A stretch of 64,000 bases of DNA, taken from assembly GCF_014863355.1 (NCBI RefSeq), contig NZ_JACZEP010000014.1, positions 39,999-103,998 on the forward strand, written 5' to 3'. The position numbers were made by a program, and so were the translations under genes. The stretch is from Aminobacter carboxidus. Lineage in GTDB: Bacteria; Pseudomonadota; Alphaproteobacteria; Rhizobiales; Rhizobiaceae. Positions 40,989 to 49,347 of the stretch are shown here, piece by piece (position 1 is the first letter of the stretch; every line of letters begins with the position of its first letter). The notes beneath the pieces are model-generated. The model was not told where the DNA came from. It was given only the letters and a program-made list of their open reading frames with translations, and did no database searches.

Positions 40989-43070
40989 ATGAACTGGTCC
41001 GTCGCCTTCGAACCCCTGCTGTCATGGCCGCTGTTGGCCGCGCTGCTGGTACCCCTTGTCTTGCTGGCGGTTGTCGGCCTGTGGTTTCGCCAGCGCGGCG
41101 CCTGGCTGCGGCTTGTGGCGCTTGGCGCGCTGGGGTTGGCGCTCGCCAACCCGGTGATCCTCGACGAGGAGCGCGAGCCGCTGAAAAGCGTAGTTGCCAT
41201 CGTCGTCGACCGCAGCCAGAGCCAGGACATCGGCGACCGCACCGCCCAGACCAATGCTGCGGTCGAGGGCCTCAAGGAGCGGCTGGCGCGCTTCCGGCAG
41301 TTCGAGGTGCGGGTGGTCGAGGCTGGCCGTGCCGACGCCGCCGACGACCGCACCGAAACGCGGCTGTTTGCGGCACTCGAAAGCGCGTTTCGCGACGTGC
41401 CGCCATCGCGTATCGGCGGAGCCGTTATGGTCACCGACGGTCAGGTGCATGATGTGCCGGGTGCCTCCGCGATTACCGGCCCCCTGCATGCGCTGATTAC
41501 CGGCGAGGAGGACGAACGCGACCGCCGCATCCGCTTTGAAAGCGCGCCGCGCTTCGGTATCGTCGGCAAGCCGCTCGACATGACCTACCGGGTGATCGAC
41601 ACCGGCGGCGAGGCCGGATCGGTCGACGTGCGTGTCTCGATCAACGGCAATCAGGTGTCGGTGCAGCGTGCTTTCATCGGCCAGGAAATGTCGCTGCAGA
41701 TCACCATTCCGAGTGCCGGGCGCAACATCGTCGAGCTTTCGATCGATCGCGTTCCAGGCGAACTGACCGACACCAACAACCGCGCCATCGCCCTTGTCGA
41801 CGGCATCCGCGAGAATCTGCGCGTGCTACTGGTGTCAGGTGAACCGCATGCCGGCGAACGCACCTGGCGCAACCTGCTGAAGTCGGACGCTTCGGTCGAC
41901 CTGGTGCATTTCACCATCCTGCGGCCACCGGAGAAGCAGGATGGCACGCCGATCAACGAGCTGTCGCTGATTGCGTTTCCGACGCGCGAGCTGTTTGTCG
42001 AGCGCATCAACGACTTCGACCTGATCATCTTCGACCGCTACCAGCACCGCGACGTGCTGCCGATCCTCTATTACGACTACATCGCCGAATATGTCGAAAA
42101 GGGCGGCGCGCTGCTGATCGCCGCCGGGCCGGAATATGCCGGCGAGCAGTCGATCGCCAACACGCCACTGATCTCCGCCCTGCCCGCCATGCCCAATGGC
42201 GACGTCATCGAAAAGGCGTTCTATCCGCGCCTGACCGATCTCGGCCAACGCCATCCGGTGACGCGTGGTCTAGAAGGCTCGGCCCAGGAGCCGCCACGCT
42301 GGAGCCGCTGGTTCCGCCAAATCGGCATCGAGCAGCCGGAAGGCGAGGTCGTGATGAAGGGTGCGGACGACAGGCCGCTGCTGCTGCTCGACCGCAAGGG
42401 CGAAGGCCGTGTCGGCATGTTCCTGTCCGACCAGGGCTGGCTGTGGGCGCGCGGCTACGAGGGCGGCGGACCGCATGTCTCACTGTACCGCCGCATCGCG
42501 CACTGGCTGATGAAGGAGCCCGAACTCGAGGAAGAACGCCTGACCGCCGACGGCCGCGGCATGGTGCTCGACATCCGCCGCCAGACCATGCGCGACGAAG
42601 CCGGGCCGGCCCGCATCATCACGCCATCTGGCAAGACGCTCGACGTGCAGCTGAACAAGAGCGAGCCCGGCATCTTCACCGGCAGCGTCGAAACCAGCGA
42701 AATCGGCCTCTACCAGGTCGGCAATGGCGATCTGACCGCGCTCGCCCATGTCGGGCCGGTCAACGCGCCTGAATTCGCCGACGTGGTGTCGACGGAGAAT
42801 GTGCTGCGCCCGGCGACCGAGGCAACCGGCGGCGACGTGCGCCGCCTCGCCGCTACAGGCATCACGGCTCTGGCCAACGACATCTCGCTGCCAAGCGTCG
42901 TGCCGGTGCGTGGCAACGCCGAGGCCTCCGGCCGCGACTGGCTCGGCTTCCGCACCACTGACGACAGCGTGCTGAAGTCGGTGTCGCGCGTGCCGCTGTT
43001 CGGCGGCTTCCTCGGCCTCGGCCTGCTGCTGCTGGCGCTCGGCGCGATGTGGTACCGCGAGGGGCGGTAG
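40989..43070 (+). CDS. Membrane VWA/GATase-like protein
   Basis: 693 aa. Two N-terminal helices (LLAALLVPLVLLAVVGLWF; LRLVALGALGLALANPVIL), then a VWA-like domain with the MIDAS Asp-x-Ser-x-Ser in VVAIVVDRSQSQ and a VMVTDGQVHDV strand. From about residue 270 there is a class-I glutamine-amidotransferase-like region (LRVLLVSGEPHAGERTWRNLL, LIIFDRYQHRDVLP, GGALLIAAGPEYAGEQS). The final helix is LFGGFLGLGLLLLALGAMW. Last gene of the moxR operon, probably assembling with the other three in the inner membrane. Confidence 0.88.
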   Translation: MNWSVAFEPLLSWPLLAALLVPLVLLAVVGLWFRQRGAWLRLVALGALGLALANPVILDEEREPLKSVVAIVVDRSQSQDIGDRTAQTNAAVEGLKERLARFRQFEVRVVEAGRADAADDRTETRLFAALESAFRDVPPSRIGGAVMVTDGQVHDVPGASAITGPLHALITGEEDERDRRIRFESAPRFGIVGKPLDMTYRVIDTGGEAGSVDVRVSINGNQVSVQRAFIGQEMSLQITIPSAGRNIVELSIDRVPGELTDTNNRAIALVDGIRENLRVLLVSGEPHAGERTWRNLLKSDASVDLVHFTILRPPEKQDGTPINELSLIAFPTRELFVERINDFDLIIFDRYQHRDVLPILYYDYIAEYVEKGGALLIAAGPEYAGEQSIANTPLISALPAMPNGDVIEKAFYPRLTDLGQRHPVTRGLEGSAQEPPRWSRWFRQIGIEQPEGEVVMKGADDRPLLLLDRKGEGRVGMFLSDQGWLWARGYEGGGPHVSLYRRIAHWLMKEPELEEERLTADGRGMVLDIRRQTMRDEAGPARIITPSGKTLDVQLNKSEPGIFTGSVETSEIGLYQVGNGDLTALAHVGPVNAPEFADVVSTENVLRPATEATGGDVRRLAATGITALANDISLPSVVPVRGNAEASGRDWLGFRTTDDSVLKSVSRVPLFGGFLGLGLLLLALGAMWYREGR

Positions 43071-43114
43071 TTCATTTACGGTTGAATGGGGCGCTGTCGC
43101 TGCTGCTAAAGCAA

Positions 43115-43147
43115 AATCCCGAAAAACGGCTGCCGCTTTTCGGGATA
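43115..43147. terminator. Palindrome at the end of the moxR operon
   Basis: ATCCCGAAAA / TTTTCGGGAT (43116-43125 / 43137-43146) with CGG / CCG pairing inside the loop. It lies between convergent genes and resembles the RIME-like palindromes at 33356 and 36190. Could act as a two-way terminator. Confidence 0.55.
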
Positions 43148-43172
43148 TTGTTCCAGCGCCGCTCGAAGTCCG

Positions 43173-43343
43173 TCAACGCAGACGGTTGTCTTCCATCATT
43201 TGCAGCTCTCGGCGTCGCGAGCCGTCGCTGTCGGCAAGCCGCAGGCGCGCGATTTCGTCCTTGCGCGCGGTCAGCTTGACCGGCTTGACCAGCGTTACAG
43301 GCAACTTGACGGCTGAGGTCTTCGGCCTTCTCGTGAATATCAT
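43173..43343 (-). CDS. Small basic protein of unknown function
   Basis: 56 aa: MIFTRRPKTSAVKLPVTLVK, then LTARKDEIARLRLADSDGSR and a charged end. Soluble, basic, no recognised domain. GAGGA lies 7 bases before ATG 43343, and a terminator-like palindrome lies just beyond the stop. The frame is open 24 more codons upstream. Not recognised; kept because signals and ends fit a gene. Confidence 0.45.
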   Translation of the reverse strand: MIFTRRPKTSAVKLPVTLVKPVKLTARKDEIARLRLADSDGSRRRELQMMEDNRLR

Positions 43344-43688
43344 GGCTTTGTCCTCGCATGGGAAATGCAGTCCGTCGCGAAGAACCAAACGGTCCTGCGG
43401 ATAAGCAACTGCCAATTGTCTGCTAGTGCTGAAACCGTATCAGCATTCCATGACCGCTGCTAGACGGGCACGATCCAAAATAAAAATCGGAATAAAACGT
43501 GGCCTGTAAAAAGCACCTTACATAAACCGCAATTAGAGGTTACTAGTAACGTATCGTTTTTTGGGCCAAGCTTGGCTATCGCGGAGTCAGAGGTTCTCGA
43601 CCCGCCAAACTCATTCCAAATCGTCGATCTTTTTGATGTGCGGCAATACTTGCCGCGCGACGACTTTTCTCATTCGAAAGATACTCAC
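43344..43688. other. 345-base region upstream of the cold-shock gene
   Basis: A/T-richer than its surroundings, including an A-rich stretch near 43470-43500. Contains the dyad TGCTGA-N7-TCAGCA (43427-43445). The part after about 43560 probably is a long 5' leader of the cold-shock mRNA, as known for csp genes. No clear -35/-10 pair. Confidence 0.4.
43427..43445. promoter_or_regulatory. TGCTGA-N7-TCAGCA dyad
   Basis: Perfect 6-base arms around AACCGTA in the divergent region between the 56-aa gene and the cold-shock gene. Could be an operator; no regulator is suggested by the sequence. Confidence 0.3.
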
Positions 43689-43895
43689 ATGAACACTGGA
43701 ACCGTAAAGTTCTACAACGGCCAGAAGGGTTTTGGCTTCATCGAGCAGGCCGGCGGCGGCAAGGACGTGTTCGTCCACGTCAGCGCGCTTGAGCGTGCAG
43801 GCTTCTCCGGCCTCGCCGAAGGCCAGAAGCTGAATTTCGAGCTTGAGCGCGACAACAAGGGCCGCGAGTCGGCCACCAATCTTCAGCTGCTCTGA
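43689..43895 (+). CDS. Cold-shock protein (CspA family)
   Basis: 68-aa single cold-shock domain. RNP1 is KGFGFIEQ and RNP2 is VFVHVSAL, both intact, so it should bind single-stranded RNA and act as an RNA chaperone. The start at 43689 gives the standard N-terminus MNTGTVKFYNGQKGFGF; 39 upstream codons are open but belong to the leader. No strong Shine-Dalgarno (GAAAGA). Its 3' region holds the element at 43908. Confidence 0.95.
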   Translation: MNTGTVKFYNGQKGFGFIEQAGGGKDVFVHVSALERAGFSGLAEGQKLNFELERDNKGRESATNLQLL

Positions 43896-43907
43896 TTTCA
43901 TTTGATC

Positions 43908-44005
43908 GGATCGACGGACGCTGACCACGGATGTACTGGTAGCGTCTATCCGGTCTGTTTCGAGCGGGTTTGAAGTGAGGAAAGCGGGGCATTGCTCCGC
44001 TTTTC
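43908..44005 (+). ncRNA. Structured csp 3' element with 18-nt motif shared with 7945-7962
   Basis: Begins about 13 bases after the csp stop. GACGCT / AGCGTC (43918-43945) closes a stem around TGACCACGGATGTACTGG (43922-43939), identical to the motif in the sRNA candidate at 7945. A terminator (43981-44005) follows. It could be a 3'-UTR-derived small RNA or a stability element of the csp mRNA. Confidence 0.45.
43981..44005 (+). terminator. Terminator of the csp transcript
   Basis: AAGCGGGGC / GCTCCGCTT (one wobble) with a 3-base loop, then TTTTCG. Confidence 0.8.
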
Positions 44006-44025
44006 GTTCATTTCGGGAGGTATTG

Positions 44026-44292
44026 ATGACCGGGCGTACCAAACGTTCAACCGTCCACTTCGACAGGCCGTTCGCCTTGCGCGGGATTGAAGAGACCCAG
44101 CCGGCAGGCGACTACGACATCGATCAGGACGAGGAACTGATCGACGGCATCTCGTGGATCGCCTACCGCCGCGTCGCCACCTACATCCACCTGCCCGCGC
44201 GCTCTTCCAACCTGCTGACCAGCCAGGTTCTCGCCATCGACTATGCCGAACTCGAAGCCGCGTTGCGGCAGGACCAGGAAAAGGCCGCATGA
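44026..44292 (+). CDS. Small conserved-looking protein of unknown function
   Basis: 88 aa: TKRSTVHFDRPFALRGIEET, an acidic PAGDYDIDQDEELIDG, then a VATYIHLPARSS segment and a charged C-terminus. Soluble, no known domain that I can name. GGGAGG lies 5 bases before the ATG. Overlaps the next gene by ATGA, so it is the first gene of a mini-operon that starts right after the csp terminator. Confidence 0.75.
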   Translation: MTGRTKRSTVHFDRPFALRGIEETQPAGDYDIDQDEELIDGISWIAYRRVATYIHLPARSSNLLTSQVLAIDYAELEAALRQDQEKAA

Positions 44293-44543
44293 TCAGGTTC
44301 ACAAAAGGGCCGGCGTCGGCCCCACGCGTGGAAAAGCCGTCGCATCGCTTCGCCATCGGCCAGATGGTGCGGATCAAAAGCCGGATCGGCATGGCCGTGA
44401 AGGACGTGGAAACCTTCCACGTCAAGGCAACGCTGCCGGCCAAGGACGGCTCGCCGCAATACCGCATCCGCAGTGACCGCGAAAACCACGAACGGGTCAC
44501 CACGGAAGACAATCTCGAGGGGGTCGAAACGGTGGCCGAATAG
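44289..44543 (+). CDS. Small protein of unknown function
   Basis: 84 aa: HRFAIGQMVRIKSRIGMAVK, then TFHVKATLPAKDGSPQYRIR and SDRENHERVTTEDNLE. The strand pattern (a GQMVRI entry followed by PQYRIRSD) looks like a small SH3-like beta-barrel, an inference. Coupled to the upstream gene by ATGA overlap; the 46-aa gene follows 30 bases later. Confidence 0.72.
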   Translation: MIRFTKGPASAPRVEKPSHRFAIGQMVRIKSRIGMAVKDVETFHVKATLPAKDGSPQYRIRSDRENHERVTTEDNLEGVETVAE

Positions 44544-44573
44544 GCCTCGTTTCTCAACAGGAAGGACACGACC

Positions 44574-44714
44574 ATGGCCAAAGGCCAGCAACGCAGCAAC
44601 CGCGAAACCAGGAAGCCCAAGAAGGAAAAGGTCGAGGTGAAAGCCGCTTCCGCCTTCGGCTCGCAGGTCAAGCAGGCCGAGACTTCTTCTTACAAGGGCA
44701 AGCCGAAAGGCTGA
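44574..44714 (+). CDS. 46-aa basic protein
   Basis: MAKGQQRSNRETRKPKKEKV, then a short Ala/Ser stretch and a KGKPKG end; very Lys-rich, probably unstructured and nucleic-acid binding. Similar short MAKGQQRSNRE proteins occur widely in rhizobia (family knowledge from memory), function unknown. GGAAGGA lies 7 bases before the ATG. Third gene of the mini-operon after csp. Confidence 0.75.
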   Translation: MAKGQQRSNRETRKPKKEKVEVKAASAFGSQVKQAETSSYKGKPKG

Positions 44715-44743
44715 TCTGTCCGCACGGGCGCCTGGAGGCGGAT

Positions 44744-44974
44744 GTGAATTTCGTCATCGAATTCTATCGCCTGCGCGAACAAGACGGCGCCCACGCCACG
44801 CTCGATCGTGTTTCGCTCGAAGCGCTGGATCTCAGGGCGGCCGTCGAACTCGCCGGCTCGCTTTTCCACACGCTCGCCATGCCGCAGGTTCCGGACCAGG
44901 TCCGTGTCTGCGACAGGGCGGGACGCGAACTTTACGCCGGCCCGGCCTCGGGCACGGAGCCGGCAACGCCCTAG
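44744..44974 (+). CDS. Small protein of unknown function, GTG start
   Basis: 76 aa: MNFVIEFYRLREQDGAHATL, then a helical LRAAVELAGSLFHTLAMPQ and a strand with VRVCDRAGRELY. The fold suggests a small beta-alpha domain. The GTG at 44744 is preceded by GGAGGCGGAT; the ATG two bases earlier is out of frame and followed at once by TGA. Thirty bases after the 46-aa gene, so probably cotranscribed. Confidence 0.6.
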   Translation: MNFVIEFYRLREQDGAHATLDRVSLEALDLRAAVELAGSLFHTLAMPQVPDQVRVCDRAGRELYAGPASGTEPATP

Positions 44975-45066
44975 GCGCGCAAGCCTGCGGGCGCCCTGCC
45001 CTACGCTTCAGCTCGTAACGGGCATTGCTCGAAATCCAGTTTGGTGGTCGCTAAGCGGCGCACGCC

Positions 45067-45372
45067 TCACTCCTCCGGTTCCGTCGTGAACTGCAGCGGA
45101 TAACCCTTGGCCTTGCCGGCCTCGGTGGCGCGGGTGGCCTTGGTCTCGGCGACATCCCTGGTGAACACGGCAACAACGCAGACACCGCGTTGGTGGGCGG
45201 TGATCATCACCCGGTAGGCCTGATCCTCCGACATGTGAAACTCGCCCTTGAGCACCGTGACGACGAAGTCGCGCGGCGTGAAGTCGTCATTGACGAGGAT
45301 GACCTTGTGCAGCTTCGGCCGCTCGGTCTTGGGTCGGAGTTTGGTGCGTGGAACCGCTCTCGTCTCGGGCAT
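45067..45372 (-). CDS. clpS: ATP-dependent Clp protease adaptor ClpS
   Basis: 101 aa. Delivers N-degron substrates to ClpAP. The core reads HKVILVNDDFTPRDFVVTVL, then MITAHQRGVCVVAVFTRDVAETKATR, covering the Asn-Asp-Asp binding-pocket motif and the H-x-x-G segment. It has a short N-terminal arm rich in Arg/Lys/Pro. Alphaproteobacteria often carry two ClpS forms; I cannot tell which this is. No clpA adjoins it in this window. Monocistronic. Confidence 0.93.
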   Translation of the reverse strand: MPETRAVPRTKLRPKTERPKLHKVILVNDDFTPRDFVVTVLKGEFHMSEDQAYRVMITAHQRGVCVVAVFTRDVAETKATRATEAGKAKGYPLQFTTEPEE

Positions 45373-45559
45373 GGCAATTTCGCCTCATGCTCACGTTGTC
45401 GCAGTATGAGGTCGATCAAGGCGCGCCGCAACGATTTCGGAACCGGCGCCCTCCCCGGCCATTGTGTCCGGGAGGACGCCTGCAAGAAATCTTGACCGCT
45501 TTGTAGGATCAGCCGGCCGTCATTCGTCCTTGCAACGTCACAACACGAGGAGAAGAAGC

Positions 45560-45913
45560 ATGTCTTATGTCGATGGGTTCCTGCTCGCAGTGCCGAAAGG
45601 CAAAATCGAAGCCTACAAGGAGATGGCGCGCCTCGGGAGCGAGGTCTGGAAGGACCACGGTGCAATCGCCTATGTCGAGTGCCTGGCCGACGACGTGCCC
45701 TATGGCGAAGTCACCTCTTTTCCCCGGGCGGTACAGGCCACGGACGACGAGATTGTCGTCTTCTCATGGATCGTCTACCGCTCGCGCGAGGAACGCGACG
45801 AGATCATGAAGAAGGTGATGGCCGACCCGCGCCTGGAGGGCGATCCGGCGTCATGGCCGTTCGACGGCAAGCGCATGATCTATGGCGGCTTCAAGCCGTT
45901 CATCGAAATCTGA
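45560..45913 (+). CDS. DUF1428 protein (dimeric alpha-beta barrel)
   Basis: 117 aa. Family pattern MSYVDGFLLAVPKGKIEAYK, then GAIAYVECLADDVPYGEVTSFPRAV, DEIVVFSWIVYRSREERDEIM and DPASWPFDGKRMIYGGFKPF. A ferredoxin-like fold that dimerises; function unknown. GAGGAGAAG lies just before ATG 45560; 32 upstream codons are open without support. Monocistronic. Confidence 0.9.
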   Translation: MSYVDGFLLAVPKGKIEAYKEMARLGSEVWKDHGAIAYVECLADDVPYGEVTSFPRAVQATDDEIVVFSWIVYRSREERDEIMKKVMADPRLEGDPASWPFDGKRMIYGGFKPFIEI

Positions 45914-46075
45914 TCGCGGCTGTAGCAATGGCGGTTGCTGGCAGGTACCGGCGGCCGCCTTCTTGACCACAACAACCGTTCCGTGAATAAGGATGCGACA
46001 ACCCGCATAGGCTGAACATGCAACCCACTTCCCGCATAGGTAGCCGGCGGGTGCATTCTGAGACGGAACCGTTCG

Positions 46076-47029
46076 ATGCAGCGCTTGTCGACTTACGACG
46101 TACCACCGCGCGACCGCCTGGCTTACTTGCACGATTTCGTTGCCCGCCATGTTGCCGGCCTGCGCTTCCGGCCTGAAGACGCCGACAGCTTCGCCTTCAA
46201 CCTGTCGGCCTATTTTCTCGACGGTCGTACGACGGTGGGCACCGCCTGCTATTCGGCGGTACTAGGTGAACGCCCCAAGGATCTGTTGGCGGCGGACGGC
46301 CGGCAGGACTACCTGATGACCATCCACACCTCCGACTACGAGGTGGCCATGGAAGGTAAGAGCCCGCTCCTCATCAAGGCCGGTGACATCACCCTCGTCA
46401 ACGAGGCCTCCGCCATGGCCTTTGCCTTGCCCGCGACATTGCTCAAGGTGGTGTCGTTCGAAGAGGCACGGCTGGCGGCTCTTGCGCCGCGGGTACGAAT
46501 GGGCGCGCTCCACCACATATCGGCGAGTGCCGCGGGCGTAGGCCTGCTGTCAGGCTATGCCGACCTGCTGCGGACGACGGCACCAGACGGCGAGGCCGGG
46601 TGTCGGCTGGCCGGCAGCCACCTCTACGATCTTGCCGCATTGGTGATTCATGGCGGCAGCGCTGATACTGCCGAGCAGGCGCGGCCGAGCCTGGGCGCGG
46701 CACGGCTCGAACTGGTCAAGGCCGAGATGCTGCGCAAGTTAACCGACCCAGAGCTCAGCGTGGGTGCCATTGCCCGACGCCAAGGCATCACGCCACGCTA
46801 CATCCAGCGCCTGTTCGAGCAGGAAGGGCTGACCTTCTCCGAATTCCTGCGTGACGCTCGGCTCGACCTCGCCCGCAAGTCACTCGACGCGCCCGGCGCT
46901 GCAACGGTGTCGGCGATCGCCTTCGATGCGGGCTTCAACGACCTGTCGCATTTCAACCGCGTCTTCCGCCAGCGCTTCGGCGCCACGCCGACCGAGATCA
47001 AGGCCGCGGCGCTGCGTCGCTGCCAGTAA
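46076..47029 (+). CDS. AraC-family transcriptional regulator
   Basis: 317 aa. Residues about 1-200 form an N-terminal sensor domain of the cupin-like AraC-binding-domain-2 type (FAFNLSAYFLDGRTTVGTACY). The last 100 form two HTH motifs: SVGAIARRQGITPRYIQRLFEQEG and VSAIAFDAGFNDLSHFNRVFRQRFGATPTE. Target unknown. The neighbours are a DUF1428 gene on the same strand and a lipoprotein pair downstream. Confidence 0.92.
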   Translation: MQRLSTYDVPPRDRLAYLHDFVARHVAGLRFRPEDADSFAFNLSAYFLDGRTTVGTACYSAVLGERPKDLLAADGRQDYLMTIHTSDYEVAMEGKSPLLIKAGDITLVNEASAMAFALPATLLKVVSFEEARLAALAPRVRMGALHHISASAAGVGLLSGYADLLRTTAPDGEAGCRLAGSHLYDLAALVIHGGSADTAEQARPSLGAARLELVKAEMLRKLTDPELSVGAIARRQGITPRYIQRLFEQEGLTFSEFLRDARLDLARKSLDAPGAATVSAIAFDAGFNDLSHFNRVFRQRFGATPTEIKAAALRRCQ

Positions 47030-47178
47030 CCGCAACCAACCGCAACCTCAGTTCGCTCCAGTCCGCGTCTGTGCGCCCCACGCCAAGACGACCGCCTTTG
47101 CGCCGTCGTAAAGCAGCGTCGTGGCGGACCGATGCATCCGACGGGCGGGGGCGCTCTTCGAAGGCATGCGAGGCCGGC

Positions 47179-47223
47179 CATCGCCGGACCGTCGACTGGG
47201 CAGAGTCGACGGTCCGCGCATGG
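47179..47223. repeat. Long imperfect hairpin between the AraC gene and the lipoprotein pair
   Basis: CGGACCGTCGACT / AGTCGACGGTCCG (47185-47197 / 47204-47216, 13 bp perfect) with outer GGCCAT / ATGGCC arms. No T-run on either side, so a dispersed palindrome is more likely than a simple terminator. Confidence 0.5.
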
Positions 47224-47269
47224 CCCGCCCTACGGAGTTCGCGCCTTCTCCAGCGAAATCGAGAGTTCC

Positions 47270-47623
47270 ATGAAAAGAGCGATTGCATTGATGATGTGCG
47301 GCGTGCTCGCCGCATGCAGCCAGACGACGTCGACAACCAGCACCACCAAAACAGCCGGCGCGCCAAAGGCCGCGGCGCAACTGGCCCCCAAGGGCAAGAA
47401 ACTGACAGCAGCACAGCGCTGCGAGGAAGCCATGCGCAAGGCAACCCAGGCGCAGACAAACGCCGCCATGCTCGGCGGCGCGCTGTCGATGGTCGGCGGC
47501 CTGGGCGGCTTTGGCCGCGGCGGCGCGATCGCCGGCTCGGTGGCCTCGGTCGGCGGCTCGCTGGTTCAGGCCAAGGCGCAGAACGACGCCGACACGGCGC
47601 TGAACACGGAGTGCATGGGATGA
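47270..47623 (+). CDS. Small Gly-rich lipoprotein
   Basis: 117 aa. Lipoprotein signal ALMMCGVLAAC with lipobox Leu-Ala-Ala-Cys (Cys at about residue 16), a Thr/Ser-rich linker and a Gly-rich C-terminal part (MLGGALSMVGGLGGFGRGG) that may be a membrane-associated glycine-zipper-like segment. Start at ATG 47270; 46 more upstream codons are open across the hairpin repeat and are unlikely. Its stop overlaps the next gene by ATGA. Function unknown. Confidence 0.75.
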   Translation: MKRAIALMMCGVLAACSQTTSTTSTTKTAGAPKAAAQLAPKGKKLTAAQRCEEAMRKATQAQTNAAMLGGALSMVGGLGGFGRGGAIAGSVASVGGSLVQAKAQNDADTALNTECMG

Positions 47624-48123
47624 GCGCCAACCTGAAACGCCACATTGCCGGCGGCCTGCTGGCAGCGAGCCTGGCGCTCGGCGCGCTGGTGCTGCCGGCT
47701 CGCGCATTGACGCTGGAAGAAGCCGGCAAGGTGGTGCAGCTGCTCGGCGAGCTTGAGCCGGAGCTCGGCCGCCTCGCCTATGACGAAGAAGAAGCCGACC
47801 AGTGGTTCGACGACGATGCCGGACTTGAAGGCCGCATCGCCAAGGCCGGCTTCGACAGGGAAAGCTGGAAGCAGGCGCTCGGCGCCACCTTTCGCGGCTA
47901 TCTCGCGACGATCGCCGCAGAACACTTCGAGGCGACCTTCTCGGGCCTGACGGAAAAGGTCGACGCCAGCGACCTGAACGCCGATCAGAAGGCCGAGATG
48001 CGCAGCTTCGTCGAAACCAAGATCGCCGAGACGCGAGCCCTGCGCGCCGAAGGCGCGCGTTATGTCGACGCCGTTCAGCCTTATGCGGCGAGGCTGAACG
48101 AGTTGCTGGGTGATGACGAGTGA
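47620..48123 (+). CDS. Secreted helical protein of unknown function
   Basis: 167 aa. Signal peptide of about 29 residues (GGLLAASLALGALVLPARA), then a charged, helical mature part rich in Glu/Ala (LTLEEAGKVVQLLGELEPEL, FVETKIAETRALRAEGARY). No known domain recognised. Coupled to the upstream lipoprotein gene by ATGA, so the two probably act together in the envelope. Confidence 0.72.
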   Translation: MSANLKRHIAGGLLAASLALGALVLPARALTLEEAGKVVQLLGELEPELGRLAYDEEEADQWFDDDAGLEGRIAKAGFDRESWKQALGATFRGYLATIAAEHFEATFSGLTEKVDASDLNADQKAEMRSFVETKIAETRALRAEGARYVDAVQPYAARLNELLGDDE

Positions 48124-48165
48124 GGCTTCTTTCCTTCTCCCCGTTCCCGGGGATGAAGAAAGCTG

Positions 48166-49347
48166 TCACCGCCTCAGCACCGCTGACAACACGTCGCGGA
48201 TGCCGATCGCGCCGACGAAGCGGGACTGGTCGTCGAACAGCGCCACCGGCGATGTCTGCGAACGATGCATGGCGAGCATGACCAGCTTGAGCGAGGTGCC
48301 GGGCTTGGCCCAGAAGACATGCGAGGTCTCGTCGGCCGACTTGTCGATGTCGTCGACCGAAACCCAGACGGCCGGCTGGCCGTTGCGCTCGGCGGCGGCG
48401 ACAAGGCCCTGCGCATCGATCTTGAAGCGCGTGGTCTTGCGCCGGTCGAGCCAGAGCCAGCCCTCGCCGGCATCTTCGAGGTCGCGGCGGTCGCGCATGA
48501 CGTTCCACGCCGTCAGAACCGACAGCGGGTTCACATTGGCGATGAAGTCGCGGACATAGTCGTTGGCCGGGCGCAGCACGATGTCTTCGGGCGGGCCGGA
48601 CTGGACGATGCGGCCGCCCTCCATGATGGTGATGGTGTTGCCGATCTTGAGCGCTTCCTCGAGATCGTGGCTGACGAAGATGATTGTCTTCTTCAGCGTC
48701 TTCTGCAGCTGCAGAAGCTCGTCCTGCAGTTTGGTGCGGATCAGCGGATCAAGCGCCGAGAACGGCTCGTCCATCAGCAGGATCGGCGCTTCGGTGGCGA
48801 AGGCCCGGGCCAGGCCGACGCGCTGCTGCATGCCGCCCGACAGCTCATGGGCGTACTTCTTCGCCCATGGCGTCAGGTTGACCAGGTCGAGCTGCTTGCC
48901 GACCTTCTCCTTGCGCTCGGGGTCCGGCATGCCAGCGAGTTCGAGGCCGAGGCCGACGTTTTCTTCGACGGTGCGCCAGGGCAGCAGGCCGAACTGCTGG
49001 AACACCATGGCGACCTGATGCTGGCGCAGGCGGCGTAAAGTAGCCTCGTCGCAGGATACGACGTCGACCATCTTGTCGCCGTCCTTGACCATGACCTGGC
49101 CGCGCGAAACGATGTTGAGACGGTTGACGGCGCGCAGCAGCGTCGACTTGCCGGAGCCGGACAGCCCCATCAGGACGGAAATCTCGCCCTCGTTGATGGT
49201 CAGGTTGGCGCCGGCGCAGCCCAGCACGTTGCCGGTCTTTTCGAGGATCTCGGCGCGGGTGGCACCCTTGTCGAGCATGGCGAGCGACGTGGTGGTATCG
49301 GCACCGAAGACGATGTCGACATTCTTAAAATCGACGGCAACGTTCAT
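48166..49347 (-). CDS. choV: Choline/glycine betaine ABC transporter ATP-binding protein
   Basis: 393 aa, ProV/ChoV type. Walker A GLSGSGKST, signature ELSGGMQQRVGLARA, Walker B PILLMDEPFSALDP and the H-loop IFVSHDLEEALK. The C-terminal 130 residues form a regulatory tail of the CBS-like kind. Energises import of choline or betaine for osmoprotection and as a carbon/nitrogen source. Overlaps choW by ATGA. Confidence 0.93.
   Translation of the reverse strand: MNVAVDFKNVDIVFGADTTTSLAMLDKGATRAEILEKTGNVLGCAGANLTINEGEISVLMGLSGSGKSTLLRAVNRLNIVSRGQVMVKDGDKMVDVVSCDEATLRRLRQHQVAMVFQQFGLLPWRTVEENVGLGLELAGMPDPERKEKVGKQLDLVNLTPWAKKYAHELSGGMQQRVGLARAFATEAPILLMDEPFSALDPLIRTKLQDELLQLQKTLKKTIIFVSHDLEEALKIGNTITIMEGGRIVQSGPPEDIVLRPANDYVRDFIANVNPLSVLTAWNVMRDRRDLEDAGEGWLWLDRRKTTRFKIDAQGLVAAAERNGQPAVWVSVDDIDKSADETSHVFWAKPGTSLKLVMLAMHRSQTSPVALFDDQSRFVGAIGIRDVLSAVLRR

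Noticed and set aside
38066..41434. 1122-codon minus-strand open frame
   Set aside because: Runs antisense through the BatA/DUF4159 gene into the VWA gene; no family pattern and extreme Arg/Gly/His content, typical of GC-rich shadows.
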